Part shown: positions 7,869 through 16,237 of the stretch, one piece after another
Layout of the letters: each line of letters begins with the position of its first letter
Numbering within the stretch: the stretch's first letter is position 1
Assembly: GCF_008642275.1 (NCBI RefSeq)
Contig: NZ_CP029189.1
Coordinates: 3,636,501 to 3,700,500 of the forward strand
Direction: 5' to 3'
Source: Streptomyces venezuelae
GTDB taxonomy: Bacteria; Actinomycetota; Actinomycetes; Streptomycetales; Streptomycetaceae
Length of the DNA: 64,000 nucleotides
The notes under the pieces: model-generated
Told to the model about the DNA's origin: nothing
The model's input: only the letters and a program-made list of their open reading frames with translations
Database searches by the model: none
Position numbers and translations under genes: made by a program

Positions 7869-8039
7869 CAGGGTCGCGAGGGAAGTGAATGTGACGCATG
7901 ACACAGGGGTCGAGTGATACACCGTCGGCCGTTTCGACACCTGTAGCAGGTGACAGGCCGGGGCTCGCCTCGGCGGCATCTATCAGGGGAACCGTGAATT
8001 CCGAATTCCCGGTTTCTCCGGACGCTTACGACAGGACGG

Positions 8040-8375
8040 GTGAACGAGTGGAGGCGGCAGCGGTGGTCACAGAGGGGGATCTGCCCAGTTCGGGGGCCTT
8101 GGCGGCTGCCCGTGGGGCGGGCCGTGGTCCCGGGTCTGCGGGGCGTGGGGCGGGAAAGTCGGGGCCGCCTTCCCGTGGTGCGGGAGATCCCGGATCTGGG
8201 GCTCGACGTATGCGCGGGGGTCCGTCAGGGTGCGTCGTGGCCACCGGTTCGAGGCGATCTGCCAGCGGAGTGGCCACGGCCGGTGTGGATCGGTCTCGGG
8301 CGTCGCCTGGGGGCCAGGGTGGCGGATTTGGCGGCGGGGTACGGGAGAACGGCACGACGATGGGCGGGGACCTGA
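8040..8375 (+). CDS. Hypothetical AICE protein
   Basis: A 111-aa basic protein from GTG 8040 with a coherent, unbiased composition: RGICPVRGPWRLP near the start, then GLRGVGRESRGRLPVVREIPDLGLDVC, and a tryptophan-rich second half (PVWIGLGRRLG). AGGA lies just upstream of the start. The stop codon overlaps the next small gene (TGATG). I believe related proteins occur beside AICE repressors, but I cannot name the family. A longer frame from 7898 in another phase is a less likely alternative. Confidence 0.5.
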   Translation: MNEWRRQRWSQRGICPVRGPWRLPVGRAVVPGLRGVGRESRGRLPVVREIPDLGLDVCAGVRQGASWPPVRGDLPAEWPRPVWIGLGRRLGARVADLAAGYGRTARRWAGT

Positions 8376-8551
8376 TGGGTGAGTCGGAGATAGCGGCTCT
8401 GGATGCGGAGGTAACGAACCTCGCGGTGGAAGTTGCTGAGCTGGCGGCGCTCATGCAGCAGGTGGCGCGAGAGGCCCGATCCTTTATCCGTCGGTCGGGT
8501 TCTCCGACGCCCGCAGCATTTCGAGAACTCCCGTCAGGGTCTCGCGGATAG
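8375..8551 (+). CDS. 58-aa helical hypothetical protein
   Basis: ATG 8375 overlaps the preceding stop codon. The first 38 residues form an amphipathic heptad-like helix (ALDAEVTNLAVEVAELAALM) suggestive of a short coiled coil. The last 20 residues are read from DNA that also encodes the C-terminus of the convergent GntR gene (68-bp overlap). Translation is supported by the coupling and the helix pattern only; function unknown. Confidence 0.4.
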   Translation: MGESEIAALDAEVTNLAVEVAELAALMQQVAREARSFIRRSGSPTPAAFRELPSGSRG

Positions 8552-8924
8552 CCGCGACGTCGGCCCGAAGGTCCGCGACTTCCTGAGAGAGCTGGACGTA
8601 TCGGGCGTCAGTGGTGGGGCTGGGGGACGTATCGGAGGACGATGCGTCCCCTGCCTGCTGTCCGGCTTCCGATGCGTCGAGTTCGGGGGCGGGCCGGCGG
8701 ACGAAGCTGCCCCGCCCCTGGACGCTGTAGATCAGCCCCTCGTTCTTGAGCAGCCGAAAGGCGTTCTGAATGGTGGCGCTGGCCAGTCCGAACTTCTCTT
8801 GCAGGTCGCGAGAGGACGGGACCTTGTCTCCGGGGGCCAGCTCGCCCGTGTCGACCTGACGGCGGAGGTACTCGGCGACCTGGACGTACGGGGGCCGGCT
8901 GTCGTCTTCGAGGGGCAGTGTCAT
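8484..8924 (-). CDS. GntR-family repressor (KorSA-like)
   Basis: A 146-aa protein. Residues about 10-75 are the GntR winged helix (PPYVQVAEYLRRQVDTGELA, then VPSSRDLQEKFGLASATIQN and GRGSFV). A Ser/Thr/Pro linker and a C-terminal coiled coil (about 105-140) follow in place of a large ligand domain. In pSAM2 the GntR protein KorSA represses the replication and transfer regulator. ATG 8924 is taken as start; GTG 8957 is the alternative. It is transcribed away from the 9082-11932 genes, and the shared intergenic region holds two palindromes that look like its operators, so autoregulation and control of the transfer/replication operon are likely. Confidence 0.85.
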   Translation of the reverse strand: MTLPLEDDSRPPYVQVAEYLRRQVDTGELAPGDKVPSSRDLQEKFGLASATIQNAFRLLKNEGLIYSVQGRGSFVRRPAPELDASEAGQQAGDASSSDTSPSPTTDARYVQLSQEVADLRADVAAIRETLTGVLEMLRASENPTDG

Positions 8925-8987
8925 GCCCGCAGGATACGTCCGCGAGCCCTGCCCCACCTACGGAACGCATGGGTAGCAGAGAACGTC

Positions 8988-9021
8988 CAACACCCAGGTG
9001 TTGCAGTACACCCGGGTGTTG
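8988..9021. promoter_or_regulatory. Two adjacent palindromic operators, probably for the GntR repressor
   Basis: Site 1: CAACACC-CA-GGTGTTG at 8988-9003. Site 2: ACACCCGGGTGT at 9008-9019, extending imperfectly outward. The centres are 18 bp apart, so they are close to two helix turns. They lie 85 bp upstream of the regulatory gene at 9082, in the divergent promoter region. Confidence 0.6.
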
Positions 9022-9081
9022 TGGTTTCCTTTGATTGTGGCCGCACAAGTGGTCGCACCAAACGAAAGGGTGTATTTCGCC

Positions 9082-9495
9082 ATGGCTCGTATCCCGGTCC
9101 TCGTCAAGCAGACCGACAGCTTCGTCACCGGCACGGGTGGCACCGTGAAGATCAAGAACCCGGAGACGGGGGAGATCGCGACCGACCGCGACACGGGGGA
9201 GACCCTCTACACGGTCACGGTCATGCAGATGGCGGACGGCCGCGCCGAGATCCTCAAGATCACCGTGCCGGAGTCCGGTCTCCCGGTGGGTCTGACGCCG
9301 GGCGTCATGGTCCGTCCGGTGGAGCTGATCGCCACCCCCTGGGCCCGCATCTTCAACGGCAGCCTCTCCGACGGCATCGCCTACCGGGTCACGCGTCTGG
9401 AACTGGCCGCCCCGGCCATGGCCGCGCCCCCTGCTCCGGCCGCGACGGTCTCCGAGTCGGCCGATTCGGCCGCTGCGGTCAAGAAGGCCGCGTAA
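9082..9495 (+). CDS. SCO3933-family (Pra-like) regulatory protein
   Basis: A 137-aa protein from ATG 9082 (GAAAGGG 9 bp upstream). It begins MARIPVLVKQTDSF, has a beta-rich middle with NPETGE and DTGETLY, and an Ala/Pro tail. Proteins of this length and pattern sit at the head of the tra-rep-xis-int operon in Streptomyces AICEs and are annotated as SCO3933-type regulatory proteins. No DNA-binding motif is obvious. ATG of the next gene overlaps its stop codon (TAATG). The GntR operators upstream suggest it is the first repressed gene of the element operon. Confidence 0.65.
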   Translation: MARIPVLVKQTDSFVTGTGGTVKIKNPETGEIATDRDTGETLYTVTVMQMADGRAEILKITVPESGLPVGLTPGVMVRPVELIATPWARIFNGSLSDGIAYRVTRLELAAPAMAAPPAPAATVSESADSAAAVKKAA

Positions 9496-9740
9496 TGGGT
9501 GCCACTGCCGGGCGGGGTTCCATCACTCCGCCCGGCGGCGGCAAGGGGGCCTCGTCTCTGCGCGATGCCGTGCTGGCCGTCTTCGCCGCCCACGGCATCG
9601 AGCTGGACCCGATCGCCCGGATGCACGTCTCCGACGCGGTCTTTCAGGCCCGGATGTCGGTCTACGGATACGGCATCTGCGCGCAAGTCAGCCGGTCCAT
9701 CGAGGACATGAAGAAGAAGGGGATGGGGAGGGCTCGATGA
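9495..9740 (+). CDS. Small hypothetical AICE protein
   Basis: An 81-aa protein between the regulatory gene and tra, overlapping both neighbours (TAATG in front, ATGA behind). Gly/Ser-rich start, then a helical body (SLRDAVLAVFAAHGIELDP, ISEDM-like C-terminal helix with KKKG). No family recognised; the conserved operon position argues for a role in transfer or regulation. Confidence 0.6.
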   Translation: MGATAGRGSITPPGGGKGASSLRDAVLAVFAAHGIELDPIARMHVSDAVFQARMSVYGYGICAQVSRSIEDMKKKGMGRAR

Positions 9741-11143
9741 ACGTGGAACAGGTCTTCGACTGGGCGCCTGTGGTGCTGGTGGTCTGCACCGGACTGCTGG
9801 CGGTGTGGGCCGTGGTCAAGACGGTCCGCTATGTGCGGGCGGACAAGGAGACGCGCCGGAGCATCCGCCAGGCCGTGAAGATCCGGATGACATGGGCGCG
9901 GCTGGCGAAGATGGCCGGGCTGTCGGTCACCGACCGCACCCCGCCCTGGCTGTCCTTCCTCAACACGAGCAAGGGCGCCCCGGACCCCAAGCCGCGCGAA
10001 CTCGTCCCGATGATCAAGACCCGGCCGGACCGGTACGGGGTGATCGTGCACGTCAAGCTGCTGCCGAAGGTCGGGATCAAGGAACTCCAGGACAAGGCCC
10101 GGTTCCTGGCCGATGCCTGGGGCTGCGTCCGGGTCGCCGTCGAGGCGGGCAAGCCCGGCCACGCGGTCCTGCGGGCGATCCGCACCGACCCGCTGACCGG
10201 TCACACCGAGTACGTGCCGACCGGGAAGCCGCCCACTGACCTGACGGTGTGGCCGGTCGGCCGGGATGAGTACGGCGCCCTGGTCCACGTCGAGCTCAAG
10301 AACAAGTCGGGGGCGGTGGTCGCGGGCGGTGTCGGCGGCGGCAAGTCCAACCAGCTCACCGCGCTGATCACCTACTTCGGGCCGTCCCCGGCCGTGCAGT
10401 TCGCGGTGATCGACGGCAAGGTGTCCAACGCCGCCCACGGTGACTACGCGGACGTACTGCCCCGGGTGTTCGCGCACGCCGGAAACGACCTGCGCGAGGC
10501 CAACGCGGTGCTGCGGCGACTGGTCAAGCTGCTGCACGACCGCGCCACGATGGCTAGGTCGGTACTGGGCACATCGAACATGTGGAACGTCGGCCCCAGT
10601 GAACAGTGGCCGCTGGTGTTCGCCATCATCGACGAGTCCCACACCTTCTTCCACGACCACAAGGGCAGCGACAAGGAGACCCGCGAACTCGCTGCCCTCG
10701 CGGCGGAGAACGTCCGCCTGACGGGGCTGCTCGTCAAGGGCGGCCGGTCGGTCGGGATCTTCACGGTGCCGGCCACCCAGAAGGCAACCGGCGACGCCAT
10801 CCCCACCTCGATCCGGGACGTGTGCAGCGCCGCCCTCTCCTTCTACCAGCGCACCACCGAAGCATCCGTCGCCGCGCTCGGGGATGACATCCGCAACTGG
10901 CCGGACATGGACCCGATCAACCTCCAGGGCTCCCAGTACGTAGGCGTCGCGTCCATGGCCGCCGAAGGACGGCCCGGCTTCGTCCGCGTCCGCACCCCCT
11001 ACCTCGACCCGGCCAACGCCGCAACCGTCGCCGACGCCACCGCCCACCTCACCCAGGACCCCACCACGCTCCTGGCCAACCTCACCGTGCCCAGCCTGCG
11101 CAAGCCCAAGCCGCCGCAGGACGACACCGCTGCCGCAGCCTGA
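9737..11143 (+). CDS. traSA: FtsK/SpoIIIE-type conjugal DNA translocase (TraSA-like)
   Basis: A 468-aa protein. One N-terminal transmembrane helix (about 10-30) precedes a motor domain with Walker A GGVGGGKS (197-204) and Walker B VFAIIDE (294-300), then an RTTEASVAALGDD segment typical of FtsK-like motors. Streptomyces conjugation uses a single such septal translocase to move double-stranded DNA, unlike type IV secretion. It lacks a recognisable gamma domain, although the C-terminus is Pro/Lys/Ala-rich. ATGA overlap couples it to the gene before it. The symbol is by analogy with pSAM2. Confidence 0.9.
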   Translation: MNVEQVFDWAPVVLVVCTGLLAVWAVVKTVRYVRADKETRRSIRQAVKIRMTWARLAKMAGLSVTDRTPPWLSFLNTSKGAPDPKPRELVPMIKTRPDRYGVIVHVKLLPKVGIKELQDKARFLADAWGCVRVAVEAGKPGHAVLRAIRTDPLTGHTEYVPTGKPPTDLTVWPVGRDEYGALVHVELKNKSGAVVAGGVGGGKSNQLTALITYFGPSPAVQFAVIDGKVSNAAHGDYADVLPRVFAHAGNDLREANAVLRRLVKLLHDRATMARSVLGTSNMWNVGPSEQWPLVFAIIDESHTFFHDHKGSDKETRELAALAAENVRLTGLLVKGGRSVGIFTVPATQKATGDAIPTSIRDVCSAALSFYQRTTEASVAALGDDIRNWPDMDPINLQGSQYVGVASMAAEGRPGFVRVRTPYLDPANAATVADATAHLTQDPTTLLANLTVPSLRKPKPPQDDTAAAA

Positions 11144-11197
11144 CCCCCTGCCCTCGTGCCCACACCCAACTCCCGTGGAAGGGAGGTGAAATCCCTC

Positions 11198-11932
11198 ATG
11201 TCAGAAGACCGGATGACACAGCGCACCGTGACCGTGGTCATGGCGATCATCGCCGCTCTCGCCTTCGTGTTCTCCTTCGGCAACGTCTGGAGCTTGGCCC
11301 TGCGCCTGGGCGTCCCGGCCCCGGTGGCTCCGCTGATCGCCCCGATGGTGGACCTGTCCGTCGTCGGCCTCCTCGTCGCCCTGCGCTACCTGTCCCTGCG
11401 AGGCGTCCCGGCCGGTGACCTCAAAGCGGCCACGCGCCTCATGCACGCCTCCGGCTTCTTCACACTCGCCCTCAACATCGCCGAACCCATCATCGCGGGG
11501 CACTACGGCCGCGCCTGCGTGGACGCCGTCGCACCCCTGCTCCTCCTCGGCTGGGGCGCTGTCGGCCCCGCCCTCCTCAGGCACTTCCACGCCGTCACCA
11601 TCCCCGCCCCCGCTACGGCCCCGGTGATCGTCCCCGAGTCGCTCACGGAACCCGCCCCGGCCGTACCCGAACCGGCACCTGTCGCGGCCCCGGCCCCGGT
11701 GGCTCCTGTCGCCCCGGCCCCGGTTCCGGTCCTCCCCGCCCCGGCTCCGGCTCCGGCTCCGGTGACGGTTCCGGCGGTCAAGGTGCCTCCGGCTCTGCTG
11801 GACGCGGCCCGCAACATTGCCGCATCCCACCTGGCCGCACACGGTGAACCCATCACCCCAGTTCAGCTCCGGACCCGGCTCGGCATCGCCCTGCCGCTCG
11901 CCACCGCCGCGCACGCCGCGCTGACGGCCTGA
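11198..11932 (+). CDS. SpdB-like spread protein (DUF2637)
   Basis: ATG 11198 with a near-perfect GGGAGGTGA 8 bp upstream gives 244 aa; the earlier in-frame start at 11156 is rejected. Residues about 8-145 hold four hydrophobic helices (VVMAIIAALAFVFSFGNVW onwards), matching the DUF2637 / SpdB membrane domain. An Ala/Pro/Val linker (about 150-205) is made of near-repeats of PAPVA, and a C-terminal helical domain resembles a small DNA-binding or capping module. Spd proteins help plasmid DNA spread along the recipient mycelium after Tra has delivered it. Confidence 0.8.
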   Translation: MSEDRMTQRTVTVVMAIIAALAFVFSFGNVWSLALRLGVPAPVAPLIAPMVDLSVVGLLVALRYLSLRGVPAGDLKAATRLMHASGFFTLALNIAEPIIAGHYGRACVDAVAPLLLLGWGAVGPALLRHFHAVTIPAPATAPVIVPESLTEPAPAVPEPAPVAAPAPVAPVAPAPVPVLPAPAPAPAPVTVPAVKVPPALLDAARNIAASHLAAHGEPITPVQLRTRLGIALPLATAAHAALTA

Positions 11933-11990
11933 CCTCCCGCCGGCCTTCCGGCTCTCCTCCTGGCCCCCTGGGCCTGGCCCGTCATGCCCT

Positions 11991-12025
11991 CGGGCAGCAC
12001 CCCACCCCTACCTCGGTGCTGCCCG
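11991..12025 (+). other. Hairpin upstream of the rep gene
   Basis: Arms 11991-12000 and 12016-12025 (CGGGCAGCAC / GTGCTGCCCG) with a 15-base pyrimidine-rich loop, 36 bp before the rep start codon. It may attenuate or terminate transcription from spdB, or be part of the double-strand origin of the rolling-circle replicon. Confidence 0.45.
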
Positions 12026-12060
12026 GGGCCCTTCCACCAGCGGAAAGGATCTTCCTGCCG

Positions 12061-13530
12061 ATGCCCCGCAACCTCGACCTGCGGCACGTGATCAGCCCCG
12101 CTGTCCGGGACCTGATCGAACTGGCCAACCTCGACGGCTTCGACCGCACCCGCGAACAGGTCACCCGCCTGCGCGGCTGCACCCGCCCCGTCAACCTCGT
12201 CGGCCACACCCACACCCGCAACGCCGCCACCGGAGAAACGATTCGCTCGTACTCCACCACCGACGAACCCACCGGACGGCTCCTGACCACCTGCGGCAAC
12301 CGCCGCGCCTCCCGCTGCCCCGCCTGCTCTCGCACCTACGCCGCCGACACCTTCCACCTCGTCCGCGCCGGACTCTGCGGCGGCAAGGACGTCCCCGAGA
12401 CCGTCCGCACCCACCCCCGCGTCTTCCTCACCCTCACCGCCCCCTCCTTCGGCCCCGTCCACAACCGCCCCACCAACAAGGACGGCAAGCCCCGCGCCTG
12501 CCGCTGCGGCGACCACCACCCCGAGGGCGCCCCCGAACTCGGCACACCCCTGGCCCCCAAGACGTACAACTACACCGGCGCCGTGCTGTGGAACGCCCAC
12601 GCCGGAGCCCTCTGGGCACGCTTCACCCTCAACCTCCGCCGCGCCCTGGCCGCCCACTTCGGCATCACGCAGAAGGACATGAAGCAGGTCCTGCGCGTGT
12701 CCTTCGCCAAGGTCGCCGAGTACCAAAAGCGCGGCCTGGTCCACTTCCACGCCGTCGTCCGCATCGACGGATCCGACGGCCACACCAGCGCCCCGCCGGC
12801 CTGGGCGACCGTGGACGACCTCACCCACGCCATCCATACCGCCGTCCCCCGCACCGCCCTCACCGTCTCCTCCGACACCGTCGGAGACCACGAGATCCGC
12901 TGGGGCTCCATGCTCGACGTACGGGAGATCACCGCGCTGGGAGACGGCGAACTCACCGACGCGGCCGTGGCCGGGTACGTCGCCAAGTACGCCACCAAGA
13001 GCGCCGAGGACTCCGGCACCGTGGACCGCTCCTTGGTCTGCCGGACCTGTTCCGGTCGGGGGACTGTCGGGGGCCGCGTCAAGGACCTCTGCCCCGACTG
13101 CGAAGGCACCCGCCAGGCCGAACCCCTCCGGGAACTGCCCGTGCACCGGCACGTCCGGCAGATGATCCGCACCGCCTGGGACCTCGGCGGCCTGCCCGAA
13201 TTCGCAGACCTCAAGCTCTGCAAGTGGGCCCACATGCTCGGATTCCGCGGCCACTTCTCCACCAAGTCCCGCGCCTACTCCACCACCCTCGGAGCCCTCC
13301 GCGACGTACGCCGCGCCTGGCGCCTCGCCCAGGCAGACGCCGCCCGCGCCCGCGCCGGCCACCCCGCGCCCGGCCCGCACACCGTGCTCGTCACCGAGTC
13401 CTCCTGGGCCTACCTCGCCTCTGGCTACCGCCCCGGCGAAGAACTCCTCGCCGCCCAGACCCGCCACGACATCAACCAGATCCGCGCCGACAAGGAACGG
13501 GCCAAGACCGAAGGGGAGGTTTGGCAGTGA
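12061..13530 (+). CDS. repSA: RepSA-like rolling-circle replication initiator
   Basis: A 489-aa protein from ATG 12061 (GGAAAGGA upstream). Seen: a cysteine cluster (residues about 80-100: TTCGNRRASRCPACSRTY), FLTLTAP around residue 122, the HUH-like motif GLVHFHAVVRID around 225-237, GYVAKYATK near 304-312, and a second CxxC pair (VCRTCSG... CPDCEG) near 322-345. These are the hallmarks of the pSAM2 RepSA family, a nicking and joining enzyme that starts rolling-circle replication of the excised element. GTGA overlap with xis. Confidence 0.88.
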   Translation: MPRNLDLRHVISPAVRDLIELANLDGFDRTREQVTRLRGCTRPVNLVGHTHTRNAATGETIRSYSTTDEPTGRLLTTCGNRRASRCPACSRTYAADTFHLVRAGLCGGKDVPETVRTHPRVFLTLTAPSFGPVHNRPTNKDGKPRACRCGDHHPEGAPELGTPLAPKTYNYTGAVLWNAHAGALWARFTLNLRRALAAHFGITQKDMKQVLRVSFAKVAEYQKRGLVHFHAVVRIDGSDGHTSAPPAWATVDDLTHAIHTAVPRTALTVSSDTVGDHEIRWGSMLDVREITALGDGELTDAAVAGYVAKYATKSAEDSGTVDRSLVCRTCSGRGTVGGRVKDLCPDCEGTRQAEPLRELPVHRHVRQMIRTAWDLGGLPEFADLKLCKWAHMLGFRGHFSTKSRAYSTTLGALRDVRRAWRLAQADAARARAGHPAPGPHTVLVTESSWAYLASGYRPGEELLAAQTRHDINQIRADKERAKTEGEVWQ

Positions 13531-13724
13531 CCGCCGCACCGACCACCCGCATGCTGACCATGGTCGAAGCACTGGCCGAGCTGCGCATGTCGCGGGCCGC
13601 CTTCTACCGGCTCCGCGCTCGCGGGAACGCGCCCCGCTGCCTCAAGCTCCCCAACGGGCAGATCCGCATCCGCCGGGCCGACCTCGACGCGTGGTTCGAG
13701 GGCTGCGAGGTGCCCGCGTGCTGA
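13527..13724 (+). CDS. xis: Excisionase (Xis), MerR-like helix-turn-helix
   Basis: A 65-aa protein from GTG 13527, which overlaps the rep stop codon. TMVEALAELRMSRAAFYRLR followed by RIRRADLDAWF is the compact winged helix of AICE excisionases (HTH_17). It acts with Int to excise the element. The next gene, int, starts inside its last codons (7-bp overlap), a typical xis-int arrangement. Confidence 0.9.
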   Translation: MTAAPTTRMLTMVEALAELRMSRAAFYRLRARGNAPRCLKLPNGQIRIRRADLDAWFEGCEVPAC

Positions 13725-15112
13725 CGTACGACGTGCAGATCTGGGGCATCCGCAAGCGCCCCGACCGCGCTGCGGCCTACCAACTCCGCTGGCGGGTCGG
13801 CGTTCAGCCGTTCTCGAAGAGCTACAAGATCAAGGCTCAGGCGGACGGCCGGCGCTCCGAGCTGCTGGCCGCGCTCCGCAAGCGCGAACAGTTCGACACC
13901 GAAACCGGCCTTCCGGCCTCGGAGGTGCAGGCGGCCCAGTCCCCCACCTGGTTCGCACACGCCCGGGAGTACGTGGCGATGAAGTGGCCGAACGCCTCGG
14001 CCAAGCACCGCGCGAGCATCGCGGACGCCCTCGCCACGGTCACCCCGCGCCTGGTGAAGGACAACCGCGGCGCCCCTGCTCCCCGGGTTCTGCGGACCGC
14101 CCTCTACTCCTGGGCCTTCCGCCTCGTCCTCGATCAGGACGGCGAACTCGTGGCCCGGATCGACGCCGAGGAAGCACCCGAAGCCATCGTGGCGGCCCTC
14201 GACTGGATCGGCCGTAAGTCCGTGGATGTCTCGGCCCTGAACACGCCGACGGTCGTGCGGTCCGCCCTGGACGCACTCGCCCGCAAGATGGACGGGACCG
14301 CTGCGGCGGACAACACGGTGAACCGCAAGGTGCCCGTGTTCAGCAACTGCCTGCGCTACGCCGTCGAGCTGGACCGCCTGCCCTCCCTGCCCCTGACCAA
14401 GGTGGACTGGACGCCGCCCGAGACGGACGACGAGATCGACTTCCGGTACGTCCCCGGCCCGGCCCTGGCCCGCAAGCTGATCGACGCCGTGGGCGAGCAG
14501 AACGACCGTGGTCGGCACCTCATGGCGTTCTTCGGGTGCCTCTACTACGCGGCCACCCGCCCCGGCGAAGCCGTGGGCCTCCGCGAGTCGGACTTCACCC
14601 TGCCCGAGGAAGGCTGGGGCCAAGTCATCCTGTCGTCCAGCTCCCCGCGCGTCGGCTCGGGCTGGACCGACTCCGGGGAGTCCTACGACTCCCGTGGCCT
14701 CAAGAAGCGCGCCCGAAAGGCCACCCGCGAGGTACCGATCCCGCCGGTCCTGGTCCGCCTGATCCGCGACCACATCGCGGAGTTCGGCACCGCCGAGGAC
14801 GGCCGCCTCTTCCGCGCCGCTCGCGGCGGCGGCCTCCTGAGCAAGGAGTACGGCGACATCTGGAAGGCTGCTCGCCGGGCCGTCCTCACCAAGCAGGAAG
14901 TGAAGACCCCCCTGGCTGAGGTCCCCTATGGACTCCGCGCCGCGTGCGTCTCCCTCTGGCTGGAGTCCGGCGTCTCCCCGGCCGAGGTCGCCCGCCGCGC
15001 CGGCCACAGCATCGCCGTGCTGTTCCGCTTCTACGCCAAGGCCATCCGTCGCAACCAGCACCACGCAAACCAGCAGATCGAGCGGGCCCTAGCCACCGAC
15101 AACGACCAGTAG
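13718..15112 (+). CDS. int: Tyrosine-type site-specific integrase
   Basis: A 464-aa protein from GTG 13718. The N-terminal part has the arm-binding and SAM-like core domains (WFAHAREYVAMKWPN region). Catalytic residues can be placed: R281 in ATRPGEA, R407 in YGLRAACVSLWLE, H430 in RRAGHS, and nucleophile Y439 in FRFYAKA. Box II reads YGLR where many integrases have HxLR, a known variation. It would recombine attP with the 3' end of the tRNA-Ser downstream. Two defence-type genes now separate it from the tRNA, so attP is not directly adjacent to int as it is in pSAM2. Confidence 0.92.
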   Translation: MLTYDVQIWGIRKRPDRAAAYQLRWRVGVQPFSKSYKIKAQADGRRSELLAALRKREQFDTETGLPASEVQAAQSPTWFAHAREYVAMKWPNASAKHRASIADALATVTPRLVKDNRGAPAPRVLRTALYSWAFRLVLDQDGELVARIDAEEAPEAIVAALDWIGRKSVDVSALNTPTVVRSALDALARKMDGTAAADNTVNRKVPVFSNCLRYAVELDRLPSLPLTKVDWTPPETDDEIDFRYVPGPALARKLIDAVGEQNDRGRHLMAFFGCLYYAATRPGEAVGLRESDFTLPEEGWGQVILSSSSPRVGSGWTDSGESYDSRGLKKRARKATREVPIPPVLVRLIRDHIAEFGTAEDGRLFRAARGGGLLSKEYGDIWKAARRAVLTKQEVKTPLAEVPYGLRAACVSLWLESGVSPAEVARRAGHSIAVLFRFYAKAIRRNQHHANQQIERALATDNDQ

Positions 15113-15191
15113 GCAACGGCCGATTGGGCCCCAAGGACTCCGGATCCACCAAGGGCCAACAAACCGTGCGCCTCGTCAGTATTCTGATCAC

Positions 15192-16124
15192 GTGGAAAGC
15201 GCAAGTTCAGCCGGGAGACAGTTTCGCACAATAGGGCCGGACACCGACCCCTCACGACCCACGCCTCTCCCATGGGAGCAATATTCGGACAAGGTACTGG
15301 CACAGTGGTACACACTTCTCAGCGAAGACCCCGAGGAAGACGCCATCCAGACCTTTCTGGAATTGCATCCGTCTATGATCCCAGGAGGAAGCGGGGACGT
15401 CGGCCCTGGAGGTCATCACGGATCCGACATGGGCGCAGTTTTCCGCCGCCCGAAGCTGGAGGGAGCTGGTCGCTCATTCGAACCGGACTTCATGTGGATT
15501 ACACGGTCATCCGGACTCGTCACACCCATCCTAATTGAGATAGAGAAGCCCTCAAAGCGCTGGTTTAAACAGAACGGTCGACCAACCAGCGAGTTTACCG
15601 AGGCTCGGGACCAACTCAACGACTGGCGCTCTTGGTTCGCACGCGAAGGGAACCAAGCACTATTTCGCGATAAGTTCCTTTTCCTCGGGGATCGCTACCT
15701 CGATCGACCGCTGGAGCCACAGTACGTGTTGGTCTACGGGCGCGAGTCAGAGTTCAAGGTGGGCGGAGGTCACGGGAACCCAAACGCCTTGAGGTACAAA
15801 CGGGATCAACAGCGAGGCAGCAACGAAACGTTCATGACGTTCGACGCCCTGCGCCCCCGCTACGACCATTCCAGGTCAATGACCCTGACCATGACGTCGC
15901 AGGGGCCTGAACTTTTTGCCTTCTCACCTATCTACGGGACGAGTGCTTTCGTCGGCGCGGGGGCCTTGCTACTGGGAGACCCTGACCCCGCTCTGGCACG
16001 GTCCACCATGATGAGCGAAGCGCGGCGCACATACCTTTCAAAGCGCTGGCGCTACTGGCAGGATCACACGAGAAAGTCGACCGATCCTAACGAGCGCTAT
16101 GTGCGCAGCATAGGCGTCGAATAA
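15192..16124 (+). CDS. Shedu-like defence nuclease (DUF4263 type)
   Basis: A 310-aa protein from GTG 15192, possibly leaderless (TATTCT 7 bp upstream, no ribosome site). Residues about 95-160 show the PD-(D/E)xK-like core of Shedu: D99 in FEPDFM, then E116 in ILIEIEKPSK, and the following helix with Q in EARDQLNDW. The canonical ExK is ExE-K here (E116, E118, K119). DRPLEPQYVLVYGR follows as the next strand. Shedu proteins are single-gene anti-phage nucleases. The gene is AT-richer than the chromosome and lies between int and the attachment site, a common cargo slot. Assignment is by motif reading. Confidence 0.65.
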   Translation: MESASSAGRQFRTIGPDTDPSRPTPLPWEQYSDKVLAQWYTLLSEDPEEDAIQTFLELHPSMIPGGSGDVGPGGHHGSDMGAVFRRPKLEGAGRSFEPDFMWITRSSGLVTPILIEIEKPSKRWFKQNGRPTSEFTEARDQLNDWRSWFAREGNQALFRDKFLFLGDRYLDRPLEPQYVLVYGRESEFKVGGGHGNPNALRYKRDQQRGSNETFMTFDALRPRYDHSRSMTLTMTSQGPELFAFSPIYGTSAFVGAGALLLGDPDPALARSTMMSEARRTYLSKRWRYWQDHTRKSTDPNERYVRSIGVE

Positions 16125-16172
16125 AGGAGCGTAGAATCACTGCCCCTTTTAAATAAAGAGACGTTCTACAGT

Positions 16173-16213
16173 GAAAGTCGCCTACCATCCCTCACGGACG
16201 GTAGGCGACTTTC
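16173..16213. terminator. Bidirectional terminator between two convergent defence genes
   Basis: Arms 16173-16186 and 16200-16213 pair perfectly over 14 bp (GAAAGTCGCCTACC and complement) with a 13-base loop; short A and T tracts flank it on each side, so it can work for both genes. Confidence 0.85.
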
Positions 16214-16237
16214 GTTTCCAAAAGGTGTCTCTTCCCC

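Larger units (their letters stand above)
6765..8039. other. Gene-free 1.3-kb stretch of the element
   Basis: No frame here has convincing codon bias. The frames that stay open on either strand read as arginine/proline-rich or low-complexity protein. A 56-codon frame at 7731-7901 has GGAGG and AAGGAG in front of it, but it reads one copy of the repeat described below in a different phase from the other copy, so I do not call it. The stretch holds two perfect DnaA boxes (7402, 7444) and a repeated hairpin module (7654-7868). Its place between cargo and conjugation core would suit a replication, stability or transfer locus. Confidence 0.5.

Noticed and set aside
7731..7901. 56-codon frame with good ribosome-site sequences
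   Set aside because: It reads one repeat copy in a different phase from the other copy and resembles no protein; kept as a note only.
7356..7979. 207-codon minus-strand open frame in the gene-free stretch
   Set aside because: Composition is His/Pro/Arg-rich with no codon bias for the strand, and it crosses the hairpin repeats; it is an effect of high GC.
8958..9081. Small gene in the GntR-regulator gap
   Set aside because: Open only in short frames; the space is occupied by operator palindromes and promoter.
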